Part shown: one piece after another, positions 27,270-34,810 of the stretch
How the letters are laid out: each line of letters starts with the position of its first letter
Position numbering within the stretch: the stretch's first letter is position 1
Origin: Cystobacter fuscus DSM 2262
GTDB lineage: Bacteria; Myxococcota; Myxococcia; Myxococcales; Myxococcaceae
Direction: 5' to 3'
Assembly: GCF_000335475.2 (NCBI RefSeq)
Contig: NZ_ANAH02000016.1
Coordinates: 1 to 64,000 of the forward strand
Length of the DNA: 64,000 bases
Notes under the pieces: generated by a model
What the model saw: the letters and a program-made list of their open reading frames with translations, nothing else
Databases searched by the model: none
Told to the model about the DNA's origin: nothing
Program-made: the position numbers and the translations under genes

Positions 27270-28686
27270 ATGCGTCAGCTTGTCACTCACGCCCTGTGCT
27301 TGGTGCTGATACCGATGTTGGCTCGAGGCGCCCCGCCCGGTCGAGCACTCGAGCCTGTCGAAGTGCGCGAGTACGACGGCGGCTGGGGGCGTAAAGGGGT
27401 TCAGTTCATCTTCAAGCGACTCCCTCCCGACCGCGACCAGGAGGCGCTGACCCGGGAGGACAGGCAAGTCATCCGTGCGGCCTTCGAAGAGGTATACGGC
27501 AAGCAGGAGCCACTCCCTCCGCCACGGTACCCCGGCGGGGCGAGGCTCGCGAGTGTGGGGACTCAATATGTCAGCACGGCCCCTCCAGAGTGGCAGGAGA
27601 AGATTCGCAAGGACTATGAAGAGCTTTACAGGACGGGGCCGTCTGCCCTCGCGTTGCCAAGCAACCTGGAAGACAGCCGCTTCTTCCAGGCTCTGAGGCT
27701 CTCCCCTCAATATAAGGGAGAGGGCGCACGCGAGGCGGCCATGGAGCTGTTCAGCTCGCCCGCTTTTATCGTATCCATGGCCGCCTCAATGACTTTGTAT
27801 CTCGCGGCGCTCGCGGCACCTGAGCCCGTTCTGAGTAAGGGGTTTGTGGCGGCTGTCTCGCTATGGCTCCTGGTCACCTATGGCGCTACGGAAATCATGA
27901 ACGTAGCGATGGCGGTCAAGCAGTTGTACCAGGAGGCCGAGGCGGCGCAGAACTTCAAGCAGCTGGACAAAGCCGCCCAGAGCTTTGGCCCGAAGATAGG
28001 CGGCACGGCGCTGAGGGTCCTTGTGTCAATAGCTCTGGGGCGGCTGGCGGGGAAGCTGCCACAGGTGCCCAAGGCGCCGGGAGGAGGTGGACTGTGGACA
28101 AGGCTCGGCGTGCCCCGGTACGCCCTGACGAGAAATGTCACACTGCAGGGGGCACCGGTCGTGCAGGGGGCCGGTGCGCAGGTGCCTGCCGATCGTGGTC
28201 GGAGAGGCCGCGGCTGCGGAGACCTCTGTGGCGAACGGGACGGTCCTGCTGATGGGGGCTCTGCTGGGCACAGAAGCCTCCGCGGTCAAGGCAGCCATCA
28301 AGGCGGCCCGGACAACGGGAGGCTGCCGGGAAGACAACAGCAAGGGTGATGCTCCAGAACACCACATTGCCACCGACAAGAATGGCAAGGCCGAAGTCAG
28401 AGGTGGCCCCTGGACACCACAGTTTGAGCCTCTCTTCGAACGAGCCGGCATGAGCCTCAATGATCCAGCGAACAAGCTCTTTGTTATTGGCCACAAGGGG
28501 CCTCACCCCGAGCAGTACCATCAAGAGGTTTATGACCGTCTGACTGACGCAGTCAGCTGTGCGCAGGGCCAGACGAATGCAGGCGCAAACTCACCAATGC
28601 GCTTGATGAAATCGCGGGCGACATCTGCAGGTCTGGATCACGACTCAATAAATTCGTTACAAAGAAGCCATGAGCAATCAGGATAG
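27270..28686 (+). pseudogene. AHH-nuclease polymorphic toxin, SitA5-like, frameshifted
   Basis: The N-terminal frame from ATG 27270 (ribosome site GCAGGAGG) begins with a signal-peptide-like sequence (MRQLVTHALCLVLIPMLARG) and holds a membrane-active middle region (SMAASMTLYLAALAAP, GFVAAVSLWLLVTYGA). The C-terminal toxin domain lies in another frame: PEHHIATDKNG, FERAGMSLNDPANKLFVIGHKG, PEQYHQEVYDRL, the pattern of AHH nucleases. The frames join near 28190, where one extra C in CCTGCCGATCG explains the shift. Sit-type toxins pass between cells of myxobacteria by outer-membrane exchange. As written the toxin domain would not be made, unless the shift is a sequence error. The end overlaps the partner gene by 17 bp. 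Confidence 0.75.
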
Positions 28687-29242
28687 ATACTTCCGTCTAA
28701 CGGGCGACGTACACATTCCGGGGCGTTGGTATGTCCAAGGCCCCTGGGACGCTGAGGGAAGGAGGAGCATTCCCGGGCGGCTACAAGAGGGAAATGCTTT
28801 GAGCTTGGACTGGAGGCCCTTCTTCTCTGTGCGTTACCCCGGGCAGGCACTCGATTATACAGAAACAGAGGCCACTGCTGTTGTAAGCCATCGCTTTGTT
28901 TCCCTGTGCGAGCAGCTAGGCATCCAGAACGACGTGCAATTCATCCCGGCACGAGTGGAAAATAAGTCTGAGCAGTATTTCATCCTCAACACACTCCACA
29001 TCATCAGGTGTATTGATGAGGCCCGATGCGAGGAGGTTACATTTTGGGAGCCCAGGCATGGAGAGCCAGAAAGGGTGGGCGAATACCGGAACGTCGCCGG
29101 CCTGAGGATAGATCCGACGAAGGTGGGCGGCGCTAATATCTTCCGTCCTTGGGGCTGGACGGTGGTGCTGATCGTCTCCGAGCGCGTCAAGCTGGCCATG
29201 GAGGAAGAAGGTCTCTCCGGTACCAAGTTCATCGAAGTGTGA
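28670..29242 (+). CDS. Probable immunity protein, Imm11-like
   Basis: The 190-residue cytosolic protein starts (MSNQDRYFRLTGDVHIPGRW) inside the end of the AHH toxin gene, the usual arrangement of toxin and immunity genes. Features such as YFILNTLHIIRCIDEA and FRPWGWTVVLIVSERVKLAMEE resemble the Imm11 family found beside SitA5-type toxins. It would protect the producer by binding the nuclease domain. The reading frame is intact although the toxin is broken, as expected if kin still deliver the toxin. Confidence 0.75.
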   Translation: MSNQDRYFRLTGDVHIPGRWYVQGPWDAEGRRSIPGRLQEGNALSLDWRPFFSVRYPGQALDYTETEATAVVSHRFVSLCEQLGIQNDVQFIPARVENKSEQYFILNTLHIIRCIDEARCEEVTFWEPRHGEPERVGEYRNVAGLRIDPTKVGGANIFRPWGWTVVLIVSERVKLAMEEEGLSGTKFIEV

Positions 29243-29358
29243 CTGGGCGCCTTGCGCTCGTCGCCTCCTGTGGGAGACGCTCCTGTATCGGTAGCGACAC
29301 TCCGGGCCTTGGGTTCCCCCTGCGCACGCACAGCGTTCGTGGGGGCGGACACCCCGCT

Positions 29359-29457
29359 TTCCAAGAGGCGGCGGCTCGGTGGCGGCGGGCGGGGAGACTT
29401 CTCGGTGAGCTTCCCTCTCTACTCCTTCCCGCCGCGTGTCGTGCCGGCTCGCGTCGC
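29359..29457 (+). mobile_element. RAYT element 3' fragment, split by a group II intron
   Basis: TTCCAAGAGGCGGCGGCTCG and the following DNA match 1432-1520 of the intact copy. Coding sequence stops at 29457, exactly where the intron ends. The missing right end CTCGA plus GAGTCCTTTGACACC reappears on the far side of the intron at 31878-31894. Removing the intron restores GCGTCGC-TCGAGTCCTTTGACACC, as in the uninterrupted copy at 27134-27156. Confidence 0.85.
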
Positions 29458-29869
29458 GTCGGGTAGGCCGGGGCAGTTGCCCACCCCGGCCCCCCACAGA
29501 TCCGGACGTGCAGAATTCCCGCATCCGGCTCCTCGGCTCATGGTTTCGCCGCGAGCACTATCCGAGGACGTTGTGTTGAGACGGTTGTAGGGCTCGGTGT
29601 CCCCTCCGTCTTTCCCTCCCCCGGTTCCATGTTCCGGTGCCCCCTTCCCTCCACGGGGTCCGCTCGCTGCGTTCCCCCGCTTCATCGGTACTACGAGGCA
29701 CTCCGACTCCCTGACGACCTTCCCGCCCGGCTTCGTTGCCTTCGTCGGCGCAGTACCACCGCCACCCGTCTTTCGCTCCCGTGGAGGTCGGGCGCCCATC
29801 CTCCGCGGACCAGGGTTGTTCACCGGCTTCCCCAACCGGCCACTCAACGTGGAGTCGTCAGGACCTCCC

Positions 29870-31536
29870 CTTTCAAGGTCGATGGAGGGTGCTTCTTTTA
29901 GAATGACAAACAGGGAAGAAATGGCGAGCGAAGGCAACCTGGCGCTCTATCAAGACATAGCCATCCCATGGAGCGCCCGCCACTGGACGCTCTTGGGGTC
30001 GTCTGGTCTCTTGAGTGCCTCGGTTCCTCCCTGCTCAGCAGAGCGTCTCCCCCTTGAGCACATGCGCTGTCGCCACGTGTTTGCGCGCCACCTCCCCCGG
30101 AGCATAGCCCTTCTTCACTTTCTTCTTGGCTGCCCGGGAATGTTTGCGCAACGTCGCGGGCTTCACCTTCTTCGCCATTTCCAACAGGGCCGCACTCAAC
30201 TGCTCCGCGGATTGCACTTCCTGCCCGGCCCACTCCTCTGGCTCCACCATCACCATCATCCCCCCGTAGGTGAATTTCACCTCGGCGGCGATGTAGTAGG
30301 TGGACACTTGCATGTTGTTTGCCTCCAAGTCATGGCTGGCTTCCACTGCTGACTTCACCACGGACAACGCGTTGTAGGCCAGCACCGCCACCCCGAAAGC
30401 CAGCAGCGCCGCTCTCGGCTTCCCCAGACTCCTCACCTCGCTTTCGAGGACGGACTCCAGCTCTCCAAACATCGCCTCTATCGTCCAGCGCTTCCTGTAC
30501 AACTCCGCTACTTCCAGGGCGCTCATCTTCTCCGTCGGCACGTTCGTGAGCAGGCGGATGACTGTTTCCCCATCCTCCGTTGGCTCATCCAAATGCACTT
30601 CAATCCGTCTCAGCTCCAACGGCACCTCCCCCTCCACGCGCACTGCCTGCTCGTACACTCTTCCTGTCCGCCCTCGTCCCACTTCTTGCTTCTCTCCCAG
30701 CTCGGTCGGACTGGGCGACACTCCATGCTCGCGAATGATGAAGGCCGCTTTCTTCTCCTCCACCGCTCGCAAAATCCGACTCGTGCTGAAGTTTCTGTCC
30801 GCCAGCCACAGCTCCCCCCCTCACTCGCTCCAGCACGGGCCCCGTCAACGCTCGCTCCTGTGCATGCGCATCCTCCGCGGGCAGCACATCCACCACCAAC
30901 CCCATCTCAGGCGCATACACCACCAAGGACTGTCCGGGCAGTGCTGCTCCTCGGAAGTTTCTCAGCGGCTTGAGCCTCTTCTCACTGGCCGGTAGATGAT
31001 TGCCATCCAAGACTCGCACCTGGTAGCCCGCCGCCCACGGCTCCTGCTTCTTCATGGGTCGCACCACCGGCAACAGTCTCTCCGCGCTCCCTTGCACCAG
31101 CGCTCGCACCACCTGGGGCTCGGTGCGATTGACTTTGTCGTAGAGCGCTGCCAGCGAGACGGTCAAGTCGGGGGCCGACTGCGCCGCGGCGTGCAGCGAC
31201 GGCCTCAATCCCAGCGCCACCAGTCCCATCAAGTCCACTACCGAGGAGAAGAGCAGCTCACGCGTGTACTGCTTGTCTCGCTGTGCTTCAAATACCTCAT
31301 CAATCCACTGCGAACTCAGGGCATGCTCCAGCGTGCGGCGCACCATCACCGTGACGGGACTGCGCTGCGTGAAACGCTCCACGATTGTATTCAAGGCCAC
31401 GTTCGTTCCTCCGCGTAGGGGCGCGAGGAATTCGTCTTGGTCGTCCGTAACTCCGGACCCACCTCCGCCCAGGTGGGCATTCACCTTCCCACCTGACTCC
31501 TATGGTAGCACCCTCCACATGACCTTGAAAGTGGTG
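29870..31536 (-). mobile_element. IS4-family insertion sequence
   Basis: Imperfect terminal inverted repeats are CTTTCAAGGTCGATGGAGGG (from 29870) and, read inward from the other end, CTTTCAAGGTCATGTGGAGG (from 31531). The 16-bp sequence GTCGTCAGGACCTCCC flanks the element directly at 29854-29869 and 31537-31552, as expected for duplicated target in the intron. That is longer than usual for the family. The right end has five extra bases outside the repeat. Confidence 0.8.
30035..31484 (-). pseudogene. IS4-family DDE transposase, one frameshift
   Basis: The N-terminal frame from 31484 carries the first catalytic Asp (YQVRVLDGNHLPASEKRL). The second Asp (LWLADRNFSTSRI) and the Glu in the family signature YRKRWTIEAMFGELE are in the next frame, which ends at 30035. 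The frames meet at a run of seven C on the plus strand near 30814-30820; six would restore one frame of about 483 residues. Either the gene is inactive, ribosomal slippage on the G7 run makes the full protein, or there is a sequencing error. All three catalytic residues are present. Confidence 0.8.
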
Positions 31537-31877
31537 GTCGTCAGGACCTCCCAGGTTCCTGGAGGACCCTCTTGTGTGCGTGCCCCGCTCTCAGACCCCG
31601 GCGAGACCCCAGGACCTGGCCTGTTGCGACCCTGGGATGCTGCCTTCCGCTACTCGAACGGCGTCGGCTCTCGCGACGATTCAATTCTTTCGGGGCTCAA
31701 TCACGCGGCCCACCTACTCGCTGTCTACGCTTCGCGGCCCGGGTCACCCCGGCACCACGCAAGACTCGCTTCCGGCTGGTGGCCTCCTTTGCCGGGCGGG
31801 GTTTGAACCCGCAGGGTCCCTTCGTGAAGTTTCCGCTCTACATCGCTTCCTCCTCACCCAGGCTTTACCTGGCGCAC

Positions 31878-32099
31878 TCGAGTCCTTTGACACCCTCTCT
31901 GGAGCTCGGGCTCCAGGGAGGAGAGCTCCGTCATGGCGGGCTCGAGCCGCTGCTGCCAGCGCCCCATGTCCGCGAACAATGCGCTCCACGCTGTAGAGGA
32001 GGCAGGGGGGGCCGCGCACTGTCACCCTCGGGAACGTCACATTCCCGGTGAGCCAGAAGGCGGAACCCTGAGCACGGCCATTGCGAGCCGTGCCGAGCC
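31878..32099 (-). other. RAYT right end and unassigned remnant
   Basis: 31878-31900 is the displaced RAYT right end (GAGTCCTTTGACACC at 31880-31894). From about 31910 to 32095 the minus strand is open and reads like real protein (GSAFWLTGNVTFPRVTVRG, LLYSVERIVRGHGALAAAARAR), but no start or family was recognised. It could be the tail of a gene cut by the element. Confidence 0.4.
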
Positions 32100-32864
32100 T
32101 CAAGGGGTGGAGCGCCCGCCGACCTCCGGGAAGCGCTCGTAAGCCCGCAGTAGCGCGTCCAGGTGGGCGAGGTTGTCCAGGTCGAGCGGTGCATCGGTGA
32201 GCTGCACAACCCACCCCCCCGACGCCGTGCGCCGTGAGCGCGAGAGCAGGTCCGAATCGCGAGTCGAGTCCGGAAAGCCGATGGCCCGTGCGGCAGCGGC
32301 CGACCAGTAGTTCAGCCATCCAAGGCGAGCCGGAATCTCAGGCGAGCGGATGTTCCATGGGAGCTTTAGCGCTGGCAGCCCTCGGGGTGGAGGCTGCGGA
32401 TTCGCCGCCCAGTTTTTCGTCTGGCGCGCAATATCTACTCCCGCGTTGAACGGCGTTGCATGCCCCCAGAAGGCGCGAGCACCCTCCGCTATGGCTTCCA
32501 GCACCTCCTCGGCCGCCGCGATGCCGTCTACGGTCAGAGGCAACACCGCATGAATATCGAGCTGGGCTTGGCCACCCGGCGAGCTGCCCGCCGGTAGTTC
32601 CAATCCAGTCACCGTGACCCGGAAGTCATCATCCCCGTTGCGGAGGAGCGGAAAGCCACGCCCGTTTGGCCTCCCTCGGGCGAGAAATGCCTCGCGCTGC
32701 GGCACTGGGATGCGCTTCCCCTCGCTAGAAATCGTCCACTCCAGGCGCAAGCCAGGGAGCGCACGCTCCATTCCATGAACAACGGCCAAAGGGCGGCCAT
32801 CGTTGCCCACGAGTTCTGGTGCGTAAACGGTAATGGCAAGTTCATTTTCTTGTGTGGCTGGCAT
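32100..32864 (-). CDS. Probable immunity protein, DUF5953-like
   Basis: The 254-residue protein begins one base after the stop of the toxin gene upstream (TGAGATG), so both are on one transcript. Segments such as LSRSRRTASGGWVVQLTDAPLDL are repeated in a fragment at 52465-52542, showing that this family is spread in the genome. I assign it as the partner of the DUF6310-type toxin mainly from position and from recollection of such pairs in myxobacteria. No catalytic motif is seen. Confidence in the immunity role is moderate. Confidence 0.65.
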   Translation of the reverse strand: MPATQENELAITVYAPELVGNDGRPLAVVHGMERALPGLRLEWTISSEGKRIPVPQREAFLARGRPNGRGFPLLRNGDDDFRVTVTGLELPAGSSPGGQAQLDIHAVLPLTVDGIAAAEEVLEAIAEGARAFWGHATPFNAGVDIARQTKNWAANPQPPPRGLPALKLPWNIRSPEIPARLGWLNYWSAAAARAIGFPDSTRDSDLLSRSRRTASGGWVVQLTDAPLDLDNLAHLDALLRAYERFPEVGGRSTP

Positions 32865-32865
32865 C

Positions 32866-33810
32866 TCAGCACCACTCCATAACTACGATGACTCCATCGA
32901 GATCCGGGGCCGTGCGTTCCAGCGCGGCTTTGTGCGCGGGGCTCCGCACGCCGACCCGGAAGTCAAATCCGCAAGCCAGAGCGAGGGCGCGCTCATGCCG
33001 CAACTTTTCCACCAGGCCCTCGACCACGATGTCTCGAAGGTCGGGTGGGTACGTATCGAAATTGTCGGTCTTGACCTCCCAGAGCGTGCGCGTGGCCAGT
33101 TGCAGCGCGTCGAAGTTTTTCCCATTCACGAACACATCCCCGCCGGGGAAACTGTTGAACGGAATTCTGTCGGCGCACTTGTTGTGCAGTTTATTACCGC
33201 CACGGTGGTACGGCACTGGGACGGGCTCGCACCTGTTGCGATCTCGCTCCGTGACTTCGGGTGGCTCCAGAGGAGGGAAATCCGGTGCTCTTGGCTCCGG
33301 CTTGGGCCTTTTTTTCGGCGAGGGCTCCTGCGGCGCGGGCTTTGTTTCGGGCACGGGCTTCACTTCTGGCACGGGGCGCGTTTCAGGCACGGGCCTTGCC
33401 TGGGGACGACCCCTCTTCTCCGCGTAAGTATCCAACGCTTCTTTGATGGCGAAGCCCACCACCACCACGCCCGCCACAACTACCGCCCCCACGACGAGCT
33501 CCGGTGCCGCCAGCACGCAGACCCCAAGCCCCACGGCAGCGGCACCCGCCGAGGCGATCGCGCATTTTCCCGTGCGGTCGTGAAACTCGATCCGGTCATG
33601 GTCCAGGGCATGAAAGCACCGCTCCACCAGCACGGACCAGGGCTCAGAAGCTTCGCGGACGGCGCAACGCCCCCCATCCGTCCAGGGCAGCGTCGCCGCT
33701 CGCTGGAGGTTGGGCCTCGGGTCTCGGGCCGCCAGCTTTCTTGAGCTGGGCGCTGACGTAGCGCAGGCAGAGACATAGAGCAAAAGTGCGATGCACGCTC
33801 GGAAACGCAT
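32866..33810 (-). CDS. Polymorphic toxin lipoprotein, DUF6310-type, nuclease-like C-terminus
   Basis: The 314-residue protein has a lipobox (LLYVSAC, Cys16), a hydrophobic stretch at about 92-121, a Pro/Lys-rich linker at 135-180 with PVPETRPVPEVKPVPETK repeats, and a C-terminal domain. In that domain Asp234 and the Glu245-Val-Lys247 of LWEVKTDN fit a PD-(D/E)XK nuclease core, followed by a helix (LVEKLRHERALALA). This is the layout of Sit-type toxins delivered to kin cells by lipoprotein exchange. Only 5 bp separate its start from a RAYT 5' fragment, so the native promoter appears to have been replaced or lost. The nuclease assignment is inferred from the motif. Confidence 0.75.
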   Translation of the reverse strand: MRFRACIALLLYVSACATSAPSSRKLAARDPRPNLQRAATLPWTDGGRCAVREASEPWSVLVERCFHALDHDRIEFHDRTGKCAIASAGAAAVGLGVCVLAAPELVVGAVVVAGVVVVGFAIKEALDTYAEKRGRPQARPVPETRPVPEVKPVPETKPAPQEPSPKKRPKPEPRAPDFPPLEPPEVTERDRNRCEPVPVPYHRGGNKLHNKCADRIPFNSFPGGDVFVNGKNFDALQLATRTLWEVKTDNFDTYPPDLRDIVVEGLVEKLRHERALALACGFDFRVGVRSPAHKAALERTAPDLDGVIVVMEWC

Positions 33811-33814
33811 AGCT

Positions 33815-33996
33815 CGGAGAGGGTATCAAAGGATTCGAAACGGGGGACTTGAGCGAGAACGAAGCTCGACGTGGACGGGTAACCGACCGCTCTTCCCGTC
33901 TTTCTGAGGACTTGCGACTGGCCTCCAGGGTGTATTCGGCCTGGCGGAGCACACGCGCGGGGGAAGAGGATGGGTTGGCCACTGAGGATGTTCCAG
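33815..33996 (+). mobile_element. RAYT element, 5' fragment
   Basis: This stretch matches about 447-630 of the intact element: left end GGTATCAAAGGATTCGAA (33822-33839), the leader ACTTGAGCGAGAACGAAGCT, and the beginning of the transposase gene up to ATGTTCCAG. A stop codon (CCACTGAGG) lies in the coding part and the rest is missing. It forms the right edge of the toxin island. Confidence 0.8.
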
Positions 33997-34070
33997 CTGG
34001 TATCGCTTCACCGATGGGCTGACGGGCATCGTGCACTGTCATTGACACCCGTCCGCGAGCGGCTCTCGCC

Positions 34071-34724
34071 TCATTCGTCGAGCGCGAGCGACACATACCA
34101 CCGCTTTCGCCCTGGAAGAGGCTTCCGCCCCGAGAAGCCAGCTGGTCGCGGCACCCAGTCATAGCGGAGCCGGTATCCCGTGGGCAGGACCTTCCAATAC
34201 GTGGCCTGCCAGGGCACCAATGCCTCGCCCCGCTTCGATTCCGCGACCGGCTGATGCCCGCTGCCATCCACCTCATGGAGTCGATACTCCGCCTCCGCGG
34301 CTTCGCGGCTGTTGGCCTCGATGACGCACTCCCGTGGCTCGAGGCTGGACCAGGCCGTGAGATAGCGACTCCAATCGGGCCGGGCGTAATGCTCCCAGGT
34401 GGCGCCCCCTCGTGCGGTGAGTTGATAGGCGAACGTGTCCGAGCCTCGCGGTCTGCTCTCGGCCAACGCTCGCCCGAAATCCTCACACGCGAGCATCACC
34501 TGCTGCTCATTCTCCACGGAGTAGACCTGAATGAGGTCTCGCTCGCTCAGCGAGACCAACTTCTCATGCAGCGCCTCGAACGAGAGGCCATGCCCACGGC
34601 GCAGGTTCAATGCCAGGGCCACCTCGGGTCCGAGGAGCATGGACAGGCACGTGCGCAGTTCCGACACGACCTCCAGGAACCACAGGTCGTCTTTATCGAT
34701 GATCGAAGGCGGTAGTGAGGACAT
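34071..34724 (-). CDS. Hypothetical protein with a possible winged-helix start
   Basis: The protein has 217 residues. The first 90 (LRRGHGLSFEALHEKLVSLSERDLIQVYSVENEQQVML) resemble a helix-turn-helix followed by a wing; the rest (TARGGATWEHYARPDWSRYL, ATYWKVLPTGYRLRYDW) matches no family I know. The first part could bind DNA or could be the effector-binding face of an immunity protein. It stands next to the toxin island on the same strand as the sulfatase-fold gene, 86 bp away. Confidence 0.65.
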   Translation of the reverse strand: MSSLPPSIIDKDDLWFLEVVSELRTCLSMLLGPEVALALNLRRGHGLSFEALHEKLVSLSERDLIQVYSVENEQQVMLACEDFGRALAESRPRGSDTFAYQLTARGGATWEHYARPDWSRYLTAWSSLEPRECVIEANSREAAEAEYRLHEVDGSGHQPVAESKRGEALVPWQATYWKVLPTGYRLRYDWVPRPAGFSGRKPLPGRKRWYVSLALDE

Positions 34725-34810
34725 GGGGCAGGGCAGTCTAGCTCCACTCCGCGCTCGTGGGCCCTCCCCGCGAGCGGCACATCCGCTCGTCCGAGACCTG
34801 GGGCAGGTCG

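Larger units (their letters stand above)
29458..31877 (-). mobile_element. ORF-less group II intron interrupted by an IS4-family element
   Basis: Reading the minus strand, the intron begins GTGCGCCAGGTAAAGCC at 31877 (consensus GUGYG). It continues through domain I to 31537, is broken by an insertion sequence, resumes at 29869 and ends with domain V (29498-29531) and CCTACCCGAC at 29458. Without the insertion it is about 740 nt and encodes no reverse transcriptase. The 5' exon ends GGTGTCAAAGGACTCGA and the 3' exon starts GCGACGCGAGCCGG; joined they match the uninterrupted RAYT end. From 29458 to 29825 it is nearly identical to the copy at 1-359 in the opposite direction. Confidence 0.88.

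Noticed and set aside
31795-31815. tRNA T-arm-like sequence GGGTTTGAACCCGC
   Set aside because: It lies inside group II intron domain I and no acceptor, D or anticodon arm can be built around it.
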